Source: Planctomycetaceae bacterium
Lineage (GTDB): Bacteria > Planctomycetota > Planctomycetia > Pirellulales > UBA1268
DNA length: 45,266 nt
Direction of reading: 5' to 3'
NCBI GenBank assembly: GCA_021300535.1
Contig: JAJTED010000013.1
Span: forward strand, 1 to 45,266
A program made the position numbers and the translations under genes. Below the pieces are notes generated by a model that saw nothing but the letters and a program-made list of their open reading frames with translations, was not told the DNA's origin and ran no database searches. Position 1 is the stretch's first letter. The number at the start of each line of letters is the position of its first letter. Positions 33,195-42,387 of this stretch are shown in pieces.

Positions 33195-36100
33195 TCAAGG
33201 GGCCGCCGGCGCCGCGGCGAGTGATTCGATGTAGTCGATCAGGCTCGCGAACTGGGAGACCGTCAGGTCGGCCACCAGGCCTTCGGGCATGACGCTGGTG
33301 GAGAGCTTCGTTCGTTCCTCGATCGACTGCTTCGCGACCGTCCGCTCCACGCCTTGCGCGTCTCGCAGGGCGAGCGTGTCGGCCCCTTCGCTGGTCACGA
33401 AGCCGACGAACGACCGCCCGTCGTCGAGCACCAGCGCGGTGGTGGCGAAGCCCTGGGCGATCGACTTGTTCGGCAGCAGCACGTTCTCGGCGAGCTGCCT
33501 GCGGTTGTAGATGCCGGCGGCGTTGGCGAGCGATGGCCCGAGACCGGCGCTATCGACGCCGGCGGCATGGCAGGCGATGCACTTGCGCGACACGAACAAC
33601 TCCGCGCCCACCGCCCGGTCGCCGCGCCGCTGGTCGATCAGTGCGAGCACGTCGCCCACCTTCCGCCGGCCGATCGTGGTCCCGGTATCAGCCGCGATCT
33701 CCCGGACCTTGTGGGGATCGATGCCGAGCGGCGACAGGGCATCGGCTGCGGCCTTGGCGAGCGGCGGATCGTCCGTCTGGTCCGCCGCCGCGACGAGGCT
33801 CGTCGCCAGCGCCCCCGATCGCGTCCGCAGGCTGGCGGCGACGAGCGCGAGCCGCCGGCCGGAGTCCCGATTCCACTCCGCCGCCAGCCACGACGCCGCG
33901 GCGCCACGGACATTGCTCTTGGCGTGACTCGAACCGGCCACCGTCAGCAGCATGTCGTCAGCCAGGGACTGATGGGCGGGACTGACCGCGGCGATCGCCG
34001 CGACGGGGCCGATGTCGAGGGCGGCCGCCTTGCTGCCGGTGGCGGCCCGCCGCGTCGTGGCAAGCGCCACGGCGGGCAGCCCGGACGCTTCGGCCGCGAG
34101 CACGGCGTCAAACAGCGGACGGATCGATGCCGGCGCCGTGCTGCTGGCCAGAACCCGAATCGCCGCCAGCCGGTCCGCGGGCTGCCCGTTGATCGTCGCG
34201 ATCACCGGCAGGCTCGTCTCCGGTGGGGCTGCGCCGGTCAAATCCAGGAACGTCACGACCGCCGTGAGCGATGGGTCGCGGGCTTGGAATGCGGGCAGGG
34301 TCACCTCGGCGGGAAACCGATGCAGCCCGAGCGTGCGGGCCAAGCCCGCGAGCTCCGCCGGAGCAGCAGCCTCGACCGCGGCCATGACCGCCGCGTGGAG
34401 CCGCGGAGAGGCTTCCCATTCCTCCATCGCGTAGTAGGGCCCTCGGGTATCGGGCCGCGTGCCCCAGCTCTCTTCTTTCCAGACCGACTCCCGCCGCCAG
34501 AGCCGAGCGGCAGCCCAGACGAGGTCGGCGCGGTGCGCGGGGTCGGTGGCCCGCGCGAGTCGTTCGACGACCGCGGCGGCGGACGCCTCGGAATGGATCT
34601 CCCCCAGCACGCGGGCTGCGGCGCGGCGCACGGAGGCTGGCGTCGCCGGCTGGTCGAGGATGGCACAACAGGCTGCGATCACGGCGGGCTCATGCGCCGC
34701 CGCCAGCCGCCCGGCTCCCTCGATCGCCGTGTGGGCCACGACCGCATCGGCATCGGCCGCCAGCGGCAGGATGCGGCTCACCGCATCGCTGCGCCCGCTG
34801 CGCACGGCAGCCACGATCGCCTCCTTGCGGGTCCGGGCAGCGGGCGCTTTGACCGCCCGCGCGACGGCTTCGAATGGCACGGCGATCCCCTCGGCGGAAA
34901 GGTCTCCAAGCGCCCGTACCGCCCACGCCGCGACGGACGCATCGGCCGCGAGCCGCTCGAGCACCGGGAGAGCCTCCGCCTGGCGGCCGAGCGCAAGCGT
35001 GAAAATTGCGGCCACGCGGGAGGAGAGCCGGGCTTTGGCATCCGTGGCGAGCGCCTCGAGGGCGGCCGACGCAGCCGGCACGAGCGACCGGGCGAGCAGC
35101 ATTCGCTGGGCCTCCAGCCGCAGGCGATGACTCGGGCCCGCGAGCACGGCGACCAGGTCGTCGGACTTCAGCGTCTCGAGGTCTGGACACTGGATGACGG
35201 GCGTGTTCACCGGACGCAGGCGGGCAATGAATCCCACCTCGGGCCCCTTCCACGAAAAGGATCCGCCCCGCCAACTCGCGGCGTAGAGATTCCCGACCGC
35301 ATCCACGTCGAGATCGGTCGCCCGCGTGATGCCGAGAAACGGCTCCTGATTCGCTTCGTAGCTGCCGCCGCGCGGCGTGAGCGGATGGCGGAAGATCTGC
35401 CCCTTGCCCCAGTCACAGGTGAACGGCGCGTCGTTCAGGTCCGCCGGCATCCAGGGCTCGTCGATCCAGCAGGCTCCCGTGCCGGAACCACCGCCGTAGT
35501 CGGCCAGGGGAGCGATGATCTCGTCGGCGAAGTGCATGTAGCGCCTCGGGTAGCCGTGATCTTCAAGCCCGGTGAACGCGTGCAGCCGCACGTTCCAGCC
35601 GCCGCCGTCGTTGGTGTTGTCGCGGGCGATCATGTCGAGGAGCGGCCCGACGGCGGCCTCGAGGGTGTTGCGGGTGCCGCGGGCGAAGAGATCGAGCCCG
35701 GAGCCGTCGGGGCGAAACCGAACGATGCCACCACCGCGGAGCTGCAGTGTGCGACCATCGCTCCCCTCCGCCGCTGGAAACCCGAAGTCACCGATCGCGG
35801 CGTAGATCCAGCCGTCCACGCCGAGGGCGAGTCCGTTCGATGTATGATCCGCCGGCCGCTTCGCATAGTCGAAGGCGATCCCGGTCACGAGCCGTTTGCC
35901 TGCCTGGTCATCGGCCCGGCCGTCGGCGTCGGCGTCGCGGAAGGCGGTGACATGCGGGGGATGGAGCACGATCAGCTGGTCGTCGACCCACACCAGGCCG
36001 CGCGGGCTGTCGAGGCTTTGCACGAACTCCCGGACCTCATCGGCGGTGCCATCACCGTCGGTGTCGCGCAGCCGAAGCACGCGGCCCCGCCCCGGATCAC

Positions 36101-36317
36101 GGCCGAGCGAGCCGTTGCCGTCGCTCGACACGAAGAGCGTGCCATCGGGACGAGCCGCGACGAACACCGGGTAGTTCGCCTGCGTCGGCGTCGCGAAGAT
36201 CGTGACGTCAAAACCCGCGGGAGCCTTCACCTCGGCCCGCAACGCCGCAGGCCCGGCGTCGGCCGCCATCACGGCGGAGCACAGACACAGCCATGAAACC
36301 GCGACGCCACGCACCAT
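33195..36317 (-). CDS. PVC-type propeller/HEAT protein with C-terminal heme c domain
   Basis: A 1040-aa protein. A signal peptide (VAVSWLCLCSAVMAADA) precedes an NHL/GDH-like propeller (VFVAARPDGTLFVSSDGNG, DTDGDGTADEV, LALGVDGWIYAAIGD, RDNTNDGGGWN, SWRGGSFSW). A HEAT-repeat region runs from about 390 to 880. The C-terminal heme-binding domain has CIACH at 913-917, followed by GLGPSLANAAGIYNRRQLAENV and a late Met in TSVMPEGL that could be the axial ligand. This is the full 'putative membrane-bound dehydrogenase / heme-binding domain' order common in planctomycetes. Its relative at 16013-18760 lacks the heme domain. GGAGG lies 6 nt before the ATG. Substrate and redox partner are unknown. Confidence 0.87.
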   Translation of the reverse strand: MVRGVAVSWLCLCSAVMAADAGPAALRAEVKAPAGFDVTIFATPTQANYPVFVAARPDGTLFVSSDGNGSLGRDPGRGRVLRLRDTDGDGTADEVREFVQSLDSPRGLVWVDDQLIVLHPPHVTAFRDADADGRADDQAGKRLVTGIAFDYAKRPADHTSNGLALGVDGWIYAAIGDFGFPAAEGSDGRTLQLRGGGIVRFRPDGSGLDLFARGTRNTLEAAVGPLLDMIARDNTNDGGGWNVRLHAFTGLEDHGYPRRYMHFADEIIAPLADYGGGSGTGACWIDEPWMPADLNDAPFTCDWGKGQIFRHPLTPRGGSYEANQEPFLGITRATDLDVDAVGNLYAASWRGGSFSWKGPEVGFIARLRPVNTPVIQCPDLETLKSDDLVAVLAGPSHRLRLEAQRMLLARSLVPAASAALEALATDAKARLSSRVAAIFTLALGRQAEALPVLERLAADASVAAWAVRALGDLSAEGIAVPFEAVARAVKAPAARTRKEAIVAAVRSGRSDAVSRILPLAADADAVVAHTAIEGAGRLAAAHEPAVIAACCAILDQPATPASVRRAAARVLGEIHSEASAAAVVERLARATDPAHRADLVWAAARLWRRESVWKEESWGTRPDTRGPYYAMEEWEASPRLHAAVMAAVEAAAPAELAGLARTLGLHRFPAEVTLPAFQARDPSLTAVVTFLDLTGAAPPETSLPVIATINGQPADRLAAIRVLASSTAPASIRPLFDAVLAAEASGLPAVALATTRRAATGSKAAALDIGPVAAIAAVSPAHQSLADDMLLTVAGSSHAKSNVRGAAASWLAAEWNRDSGRRLALVAASLRTRSGALATSLVAAADQTDDPPLAKAAADALSPLGIDPHKVREIAADTGTTIGRRKVGDVLALIDQRRGDRAVGAELFVSRKCIACHAAGVDSAGLGPSLANAAGIYNRRQLAENVLLPNKSIAQGFATTALVLDDGRSFVGFVTSEGADTLALRDAQGVERTVAKQSIEERTKLSTSVMPEGLVADLTVSQFASLIDYIESLAAAPAAP

Positions 36318-36436
36318 GATGCACCTCCGGCGAAGAGTTTACCCTGGCGGCCGAGGCAGGCTGGCCGGACGGCAGGGCGAAATGCACACCTGACGCCCGT
36401 CTCCACAGAGGTCCCGGTCAGGGCGGTTGGAACGGT

Positions 36437-37792
36437 TCACTCCCGGGCCGCGATCTCCCGCTCCCGCAGCCGCCGCTCGATGGCTTCCGCCACCCAGAGG
36501 TACGCCGGCCGCGTCCAGGGGTGTCCGCCCTCGGGGGTGGTGGTCGAGCCGAAGGTCGCGACGATCGTGCCGCTCTCCGGCCGCACCCAGAGCATCTGCC
36601 CCGAGTGCCCCTGATGCACGATCGCACCGTCCTTCGAGTACGACTGGTTGTGATAGTGGTGTTCCGCCAGCAGGGGCCCCTTGCCGCTGGTGTTCTCCGT
36701 CATCCAGGCGGCGGGGAAAATTCGCGTGCCGTCCGGCGCGACGCCGCGTTGGGCCCAGATCAGCCCATACCGCGCCAGATCTCGCAGGCTCGAGCTGAAG
36801 CCGCCGCCCACGGACGGAAACCCCTGCTTGTCGACGGTGACGCTGGCCGGCGCCACGGCCCCGATCCGCTGCCAGACCTCCTGTTCGAAGACCTCCACGT
36901 ACGGCCGCCCCGTGACGCGTTCCACCACCCAGGCGAGCACCTGGGAGTTCGAACTCGTGTACCGCACGCGTCGGCCATCCTCGCCTTCCGGCTTCGGCAG
37001 CCGCGTGAGCGTCGCCAGGAATTGCCGATTCCCGCCCGGCCACTTGCCATCCTCGCCGAACCAGCCCAGCGAACGGCCGAAAGCCCAGAACGACGACTGC
37101 GGGGACTGGTAATTCTTCTCGTCCATGTTCACGTCGGCGTTCATGTCGGCGAGCTCTTGCAGCGTGAACGAGCCGTAGCCGCGATCCTCGAGCTCCGGCA
37201 GATAGGCATCGACCCGCTTTGTCAGGTCGATTTTCCCCTCGCCCACCAGTTTTCCCAGCAGAATGTTGAGCGTCGACTTGGAAATGCTCATCCAGTGGTG
37301 CCGCTGCCCGGGGTCCATGCCGGCGTACTCTTCGAACACGATCTTGCCGTTCCGCACCACGATCATCCCCTGGCAGTTCACGCTCCCCAGCATCTCCCGC
37401 ACGGAAACCGCCGCGTCCCGCTTGGGATATTGGGGATGGTCGAACGTGCCGGAAACTTCTTCCAGCAACTGCGGCCGCCGCGCATTGCCGAACATGAACA
37501 CCGGGCCGCGGCCCCGCGAAATCTCCGCGGTCCGCACGACGTCACCGAGATTCAACAGGGCGTACGTGCGCAGGTGCCCGTCGTGAAACCAGGTGTCGGG
37601 AGTGAGGCTGCCCGGACGGCGGAGAAAACCCGCCGAATGCTCGCGCGAAAACAGATGCTCTTCCGCCGGGGCGCCGGCGGGAAGCGCATCCCAGCGCCAG
37701 CCGGTCGTCGGCTGGGCCGAGACGGTGCCGGCCATGGCCAGCAACGACGCCGTCAACCGCAGCGCCACAGCCCACGACCGGAGTGACCGCAT
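36437..37792 (-). CDS. Secreted beta-lactamase-fold serine hydrolase
   Basis: A 451-aa exported serine hydrolase of the class C beta-lactamase/esterase/6-aminohexanoate-dimer hydrolase family. The signal peptide ends near TVSA. Active-site elements are S169-I-S-K172 (SxxK), Y278-T-S-S-N282 (YxN-like) and the third-box GHSG at 395-398 in place of KTG, typical of the esterase/amidase side of the family rather than true beta-lactamases. An N-terminal extension of about 130 residues before the catalytic domain is common in planctomycete members. GGAGG is well placed before the ATG. It lies 119 nt upstream of the heme propeller gene on the same strand, so the two may be co-transcribed. Confidence 0.82.
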   Translation of the reverse strand: MRSLRSWAVALRLTASLLAMAGTVSAQPTTGWRWDALPAGAPAEEHLFSREHSAGFLRRPGSLTPDTWFHDGHLRTYALLNLGDVVRTAEISRGRGPVFMFGNARRPQLLEEVSGTFDHPQYPKRDAAVSVREMLGSVNCQGMIVVRNGKIVFEEYAGMDPGQRHHWMSISKSTLNILLGKLVGEGKIDLTKRVDAYLPELEDRGYGSFTLQELADMNADVNMDEKNYQSPQSSFWAFGRSLGWFGEDGKWPGGNRQFLATLTRLPKPEGEDGRRVRYTSSNSQVLAWVVERVTGRPYVEVFEQEVWQRIGAVAPASVTVDKQGFPSVGGGFSSSLRDLARYGLIWAQRGVAPDGTRIFPAAWMTENTSGKGPLLAEHHYHNQSYSKDGAIVHQGHSGQMLWVRPESGTIVATFGSTTTPEGGHPWTRPAYLWVAEAIERRLREREIAARE

Positions 37793-37931
37793 GATTCCAC
37801 CTCCGACCGTGTGCTCGTTCGACCGCTGGAAGATACGACGGTCGCCGGCACTTCCGCAAGCGTTTGCCGGGGGATGAGCGGGGCCGAGCCGAACCGCAGC
37901 CCGCCACGGCGGCGGAGGCGTGCGGCACGAT

Positions 37932-37946
37932 CCGCGGGCCCCGCGG
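37932..37946 (-). terminator. GC-rich hairpin just after dapB
   Basis: Two CCGCGG arms (37932-37937 and 37941-37946) separated by 3 nt follow the dapB stop by 9 nt. The position fits a terminator for the thrC-dapB unit, but there is no clear T-tract. Confidence 0.28.
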
Positions 37947-37954
37947 GGCGCCGG

Positions 37955-38764
37955 TCAGGCGATGCCCAGGACGTCGCGCATCGAGTACAGGCCGGCCGGC
38001 CTGCCGACGAGGAACCGGGCCGCCGCCAGCCCGCCGCGGGCGTAGCAGTCGCGGTTCGTGGCCCGCACGTTCACGGAGAACGACTCGCCGTCCATGCCGA
38101 AGAGGATCGTGTGCTCGCCGGGATTGTCGCCGGCGCGAACGGCGTGGTAACCGATCTCATCGGCCGGCCGGCCGCCGGGGCGGCCCTCACGGCCGTGGGC
38201 TTCGCGGGTCTGCCGCATCTGCTCCCGCACGATGGCGCCGAACTTGAGGGCCGTGCCGCTCGGCGAGTCTTCCTTGTGCCGATGGTGACACTCGATGATC
38301 TCGACGTCGGTGCGGCCGCCCACGCGGTTGAGCAGCGCCCCCGCGCGGCCCACGAGGTCCATGGCGATGTTCACCGCCAGGCTCATGCTCGGCGACTGGA
38401 GGATCGGGATCGTCCGCGCGGCGGCGGCGATCGCCTCCCGCTCACGGTCCTCGAGGCCGGTCGTCGCCACCACCAACGGCACCCGCCGCGCGACGCAGGC
38501 GGCCACGATCCCGGCCACCGCCTCCGGCAGCGAGAAGTCGATGACCACGTCGGCGGGGCAGTCCCAACCGGCGGCCACCGCGACCCCCGCCGGGGCGATG
38601 CCCGCGAGCGTGCCCGCATCGGCCCCGGCCCGCGGGTGGCCCGCCCGCTCGATCGCGGCCACGAGTCGCCAGGGGGCCGCGTCGGCGGCGGCGCAGGCGA
38701 CGACCCGCTGCCCCATGCGGCCGGCGGCACCGTGAACGACGAGACGCAGCGGACTGGCAGACAC
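37955..38764 (-). CDS. dapB: 4-hydroxy-tetrahydrodipicolinate reductase
   Basis: A 269-aa cytoplasmic enzyme of the lysine/diaminopimelate pathway, reducing HTPA to tetrahydrodipicolinate with NAD(P)H; its product feeds peptidoglycan or lysine synthesis. Nucleotide-binding GAAGRMG lies at 12-18, DFSLPEA at 76-82, and SPSMSLAVNIAM, the catalytic/substrate segment with HHRHK at 160-164, and SPSGTA at 167-172. VRATNRDCYARGGL near the end corresponds to the tetramerisation region. The GTG start is fixed by AGGAGG 5 nt upstream and gives the usual family length; the open frame extends 99 nt further without similarity. thrC lies 64 nt upstream on the same strand, so two aspartate-family enzymes are linked. 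Confidence 0.93.
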   Translation of the reverse strand: MSASPLRLVVHGAAGRMGQRVVACAAADAAPWRLVAAIERAGHPRAGADAGTLAGIAPAGVAVAAGWDCPADVVIDFSLPEAVAGIVAACVARRVPLVVATTGLEDREREAIAAAARTIPILQSPSMSLAVNIAMDLVGRAGALLNRVGGRTDVEIIECHHRHKEDSPSGTALKFGAIVREQMRQTREAHGREGRPGGRPADEIGYHAVRAGDNPGEHTILFGMDGESFSVNVRATNRDCYARGGLAAARFLVGRPAGLYSMRDVLGIA

Positions 38765-38828
38765 GAGAGCCTCCTGGCAGGTGGACCGCGCCGCGGTGAT
38801 CGCGGCCGGCGTGGGAACGACGGCGCGA

Positions 38829-40268
38829 TCAGCCGTAGAGGTCGATCGCCTGGACGATTTCATCGACGCGGTTGCCCACGCTCACGGCGCGGTTGGCGAA
38901 ACTCGCCCGGCTCACGCCCCGGCAGCCGAGGACGTCGTTGAAGAGCTTCTGGTCCGTGGTGTGGTAGGCCACGGTGGCGGTCGGGTCCTTGAGCTGATGG
39001 CCGGTGAGGATGCAGACCACCCGCTCGTCGCGGCCGATCACACCCTCGGCCACGAGCTGCCGCGCTCCGGCCACGCTGGCGGCGCTGGCCGGCTCGCAGC
39101 CCAGGCCACCGGCGCCCACCTGCGCCTTGGCGTCGAGAATCTCCTGCTCGCTCACCTGGCGGACCACGCCGTCGCAGACCTCCAGCGCCCGCAGGCACTT
39201 GTTGAGGTTCACCGGGCGATTGATCTCGATGGCGCTGGCGATCGTGTCGGCCCGCTTGTTGTCGCGGTCGAGCTCGTCGTAGTAGTGGCAGGCGGGGGCG
39301 AGGTCGGCGCGGCCGCCCTCCCAGCGCAGGCCGCGGCGATGGTAGAGCTCGTAGAGGGTGTTGGCCCCGGCGGCGTTGATCACCGCCAGCCGCGGCACCC
39401 GGTCGATGAGGCCGAGCTTCCGGAGTTCGGCAAACGCCTTGCCGAAGGCGCTGGAGTTCCCGAGGTTGCCGCCGGGCACCACGATCCAGTCGGGCACTTC
39501 CCAGCCGAGCGACTCGAGCACCCGGAACATGATCGTCTTTTGCCCCTCCAGCCGGAAGGGATTGACGCTGTTGACGAGGTAGATGCCCAGCTTGTCCGAC
39601 ACCTCCTTGACCCGGGCCATGGCGTCGTCGAAGTCGCCGGCGATCTGGATCGTCAACGCGCCGTAATCGAGGGCCTGCGAGAGCTTTCCGTAGGAGATCT
39701 TCCCGGAGCCGATGAAGATGATGCCGCGCATCAACCGGGTGACCGCGCAGTAGACGGCCAGCGAGGCGCTGGTGTTGCCGGTGGAGGCGCAGGCCGCCCG
39801 GCGGGCGCCGATCATCCGCGCGTGCGTGAAGGCGGCCGACATCCCGTTGTCCTTGAACGAGCCCGATGGATTCAGGCCCTCGTACTGGAGGAACAGGCGG
39901 CCGGGGTTGACGCCCACGTAGCCCGCGACGCCGTCGGACGGGGCGCACATCGTCTGCCCCTCACCGATGGTGACCACGCTCTCCCGCGGGGCGTAGGGGA
40001 GGAGTTCGTGAAACCGCCACACGCCGCTGAAGGCCAGCGGATCGCTGCGCCGCACCCACTTCCGCTCGAAGAACTCGAACGAGTTCGGCGGCCGGATCCG
40101 GTCCCAGTCGTACTCGACGTCGAGCAGGTTGCCGCAGGCCGGGCAGGCGGTGAGCACCTCGTCCACCGAGAACGTCGCCGCGCAGGCCGGATCGATGCAC
40201 TGCTGGAAGGCGAGGTCGGTGCGGGAGGCGACGGCCACGGACATGTCTCCGGACGATGCCCCTTCCAT
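38829..40268 (-). CDS. thrC: Threonine synthase
   Basis: A 479-aa PLP enzyme converting O-phosphohomoserine to threonine. An N-terminal zinc-ribbon-like Cys set (residues 24, 29, 42, 45) precedes the fold-type II core. The Schiff-base lysine is Lys139 in [11 protein letters not shown]; the phosphate-binding segment [12 protein letters not shown] follows, and [15 protein letters not shown] contacts the cofactor. The length and the SGSFKDNGM variant fit the longer threonine synthase class found in several phyla. ATG at 40268 has GGAG 5 nt upstream; a GTG at 40274 and an ATG at 40244 are alternatives. It is the first gene of a probable thrC-dapB unit and diverges from the DksA-like gene. Confidence 0.92.
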   Translation of the reverse strand: MEGASSGDMSVAVASRTDLAFQQCIDPACAATFSVDEVLTACPACGNLLDVEYDWDRIRPPNSFEFFERKWVRRSDPLAFSGVWRFHELLPYAPRESVVTIGEGQTMCAPSDGVAGYVGVNPGRLFLQYEGLNPSGSFKDNGMSAAFTHARMIGARRAACASTGNTSASLAVYCAVTRLMRGIIFIGSGKISYGKLSQALDYGALTIQIAGDFDDAMARVKEVSDKLGIYLVNSVNPFRLEGQKTIMFRVLESLGWEVPDWIVVPGGNLGNSSAFGKAFAELRKLGLIDRVPRLAVINAAGANTLYELYHRRGLRWEGGRADLAPACHYYDELDRDNKRADTIASAIEINRPVNLNKCLRALEVCDGVVRQVSEQEILDAKAQVGAGGLGCEPASAASVAGARQLVAEGVIGRDERVVCILTGHQLKDPTATVAYHTTDQKLFNDVLGCRGVSRASFANRAVSVGNRVDEIVQAIDLYG

Positions 40269-40421
40269 CGGCACTCCACGGCCGGGCGGTGAGGGGGAGC
40301 CCGTCGGGCGCGGACTCCCGACGGCGTCAAAGGTAGGTCACCCTCCCCCAGCCAGCAAGTTTTGCCGACCGCGATGGTTGCAACGCCCCCACGACGGCCG
40401 GGCCAAAATGAGCCTGCCAGT

Positions 40422-40451
40422 TTGACAGGCACGGCTTCCTGTCACTAGACT
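40422..40451 (+). promoter_or_regulatory. Sigma-70-type promoter of dksA-like/lspA/hisN unit
   Basis: TTGACA at 40422-40427 is a perfect -35 consensus, followed by an 18-nt spacer and TAGACT at 40446-40451. The predicted start near 40458 leaves a leader of about 60 nt to the ATG at 40517. An interrupted inverted repeat GCCTG...CAGGC overlaps the -35 and could be an operator. This is the clearest promoter in the window. Confidence 0.55.
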
Positions 40452-40516
40452 TGCGAGGCTGGGCGGGCCGGGGGCGTTTCAGGCTCGCAAGCACTGGCAC
40501 ACTGGCGGAAAGCACC

Positions 40517-40918
40517 ATGAAAGCTGCGGAACTGAAGGTCTTCAAGGTGGCCCTGGAGAACATCCGGGCCCGGCTCCGCGGAGACGTGTCGACGATGGCC
40601 GACGCCGCCCTGCGGAAGACGCGTTCGGAGGCCAGCGGCGATCTGTCCAGCATGCCGATCCACATGGCCGACATCGGCTCCGACGCCTACGAGCAGGAGT
40701 TCACCCTCAGCCTCATGGCCACCGAGGAAGGCACGCTCGACATGGTCGAGCAGGCCTTGGAGCGGATTCGGAGCAGGACCTTCGGCGTCTGCGAGGAGTG
40801 CGAGGGCGTGATCTCGAAGAAGCGGCTGGAGGCGATTCCTTTCGCCTCCCTGTGCATCCGCTGCGCCGAGAGGCAGGAGCAGGGGGGGGACGGCGGTCGC
40901 CCCCGTCAGCCGCGGTGA
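40517..40918 (+). CDS. DksA/TraR-family zinc-finger protein
   Basis: A 133-aa predicted RNA-polymerase-binding regulator. A helical coiled-coil region (KVFKVALENIRARLRGDV, then MADIGSDAYEQEFTLSLM) is followed by the C4 zinc finger C-E-E-C ... C-I-R-C with 17 residues between the pairs. In DksA the tip carries acidic residues that enter the secondary channel, and the helix here has conserved Asp/Glu. The length is close to DksA (about 150). The start at MKAAELKVFK follows GGAAAG and gives the typical short N-terminus; an in-frame start at 40451 lies inside the promoter. It is followed 40 nt later by lspA, so the two probably share a transcript. Confidence 0.85.
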   Translation: MKAAELKVFKVALENIRARLRGDVSTMADAALRKTRSEASGDLSSMPIHMADIGSDAYEQEFTLSLMATEEGTLDMVEQALERIRSRTFGVCEECEGVISKKRLEAIPFASLCIRCAERQEQGGDGGRPRQPR

Positions 40919-40958
40919 CCGCGCGGCTGCTGTTCCGGCTCCGAGGAAAGGATTCCGC

Positions 40959-41525
40959 ATGTCGCCATCCAGCCGGAGCTGGCTGATCTTCGCCGCCATC
41001 GCCGTGGCGGCGGCGGCCACCGACCTGATCACCAAGGACGCGATCTTCCGCGCCCTGGGCATGCCGGGCACGAGTCCACCCGTGACGATCATCGACGGCG
41101 CATTGTGGCTAGAGACCAACCTCAACGAGGGCGCCTTGTTCGGCATGGGGCAGGGGATGGGGATGGTGTTTTCCGCCGTCTCGATGGCCGCGATCGGCGG
41201 CATCCTGGCGATGATGTCCCGTCCCGCCACCCGACGGGATCCGTGGCTCGTCTGGGCGCTCGCTCTGATCGTCGGCGGCATCCTCGGCAATCTGTACGAT
41301 CGCCTGGGGCTGCCGGGGCTCGCGTGGCACGCTCCGCTGGAGCGGGTCGGGACGCCCGTGCGGGCGGTCCGCGACTGGATCCACGTCGTCGTGCCCGGCG
41401 TCATCGACTGGCCGATCTTCAACCTCGCCGACTCCTGGCTCGTGATCGGGGCGGCGCTGCTGCTGCTGGCGTCGCTGCGGTCGCCGGCGACGGACGCCGC
41501 CGCCCCCGGAGCCGCCGCGCCATGA
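40959..41525 (+). CDS. lspA: Lipoprotein signal peptidase (signal peptidase II)
   Basis: A 188-aa inner-membrane aspartyl protease that removes signal peptides from prolipoproteins after lipid modification. Hydrophobic helices lie at about 8-22, 68-86, 98-112 and 157-173. The catalytic pair is Asp114 in GNLYDR and Asp158 in FNLADSW, with Asn111 and the TNLNEGALFG segment (53-62) that shape the active site. The sequence between helices 3 and 4 (115-150) is longer than in E. coli LspA, as in other planctomycetes. AGGAAAGG precedes the ATG. Its stop overlaps the hisN-like start (ATGA), giving translational coupling. Confidence 0.92.
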   Translation: MSPSSRSWLIFAAIAVAAAATDLITKDAIFRALGMPGTSPPVTIIDGALWLETNLNEGALFGMGQGMGMVFSAVSMAAIGGILAMMSRPATRRDPWLVWALALIVGGILGNLYDRLGLPGLAWHAPLERVGTPVRAVRDWIHVVVPGVIDWPIFNLADSWLVIGAALLLLASLRSPATDAAAPGAAAP

Positions 41526-42355
41526 CCGCGAACACCGTGGAGCCGGTCATCGCGGCCCGCCTGGAAGCCGCGCTCGCTGCCGCGCGACTCGCCGCCACCG
41601 AGACTCGCGCCTGGTTCGGCCGCACCGGCCTCGTCGTCGACCTGAAGGCCGACGCTTCGCCGGTGACACAGGCCGACCGGGCAGCCGAGGGAGTGCTGCG
41701 GCGTGCCTTGCTCGGCCGGTTTCCGGACGATGCCTTTCTCGGCGAGGAGACCGGCGGCACGCCGGGCACGAGCGGCTTCGAGTGGATCGTCGATCCGATC
41801 GACGGCACGAAGTCGTTCATCCGCGGGGTGCCACTGTATGCGACGCTGGTGGGCTGCCGACGGGAAGGCCGCGGCGTGCTCGGCGTGATCGCGATCCCGG
41901 CCCTCGACGAGACCGTGTATGCCGCCCGCGGCGGCGGCGCCTGGCACGTGTGCGGCGCGGCGGCCCCCGTCGCCACGCGGGTGTCGTCGCGCGGGTCGTT
42001 GCGGGAGGCCTTGCTCTGCTCGAGCGACTTCACGTCGTTTGCCCGCTGGAGCGGCGGTGCGGATGCGGGCGACGCCGCGCGAGACCGGCTGGAGGCCGCC
42101 TGCGGCGTGGTGCGAACCTGGGGCGACGGCTACGGCTACCTGCTGGTGGCGACGGGCCGGGCCGACGTGATGGTCGATCCGCTACTGAACGCCTGGGACG
42201 CCGCCGCCGTCGAGACGGTGGTCACGGAGGCGGGCGGGCGGTTCACCGACTGGGCCGGTCGCGACCGCATCGACTCCGGCGACGGCGTGGCCACCAACGG
42301 CGTCTTGCACGACGCCATGCTGGCCTGCCTGCGCCCGGGAAAGCCGATGGACTAG
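41522..42355 (+). CDS. hisN: Inositol-monophosphatase-family histidinol-phosphatase-like enzyme
   Basis: A 277-aa Mg-dependent phosphatase of the IMPase/FBPase superfamily. Metal ligands appear in order: Glu75-Glu76 in GEETGG, Asp91 and Asp94 in DPIDGTKSF, and Asp226 in NAWDAAA. The DGTKSFIRGVPLYATLV stretch, with Lys and Phe after DGT, matches HisN-type histidinol phosphatases better than suhB-type inositol phosphatases, but substrate assignment within this family by sequence is not secure. If HisN, it would act in the eighth step of histidine synthesis. The start is in the ATGA overlap with lspA, so it is translated together with a signal peptidase, an odd partnership. It converges with the propeller pseudogene, 32 nt between stops. 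Confidence 0.75.
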   Translation: MTANTVEPVIAARLEAALAAARLAATETRAWFGRTGLVVDLKADASPVTQADRAAEGVLRRALLGRFPDDAFLGEETGGTPGTSGFEWIVDPIDGTKSFIRGVPLYATLVGCRREGRGVLGVIAIPALDETVYAARGGGAWHVCGAAAPVATRVSSRGSLREALLCSSDFTSFARWSGGADAGDAARDRLEAACGVVRTWGDGYGYLLVATGRADVMVDPLLNAWDAAAVETVVTEAGGRFTDWAGRDRIDSGDGVATNGVLHDAMLACLRPGKPMD

Positions 42356-42387
42356 AACGCATTCGACCGCCGGCCAAACACGTGTCG

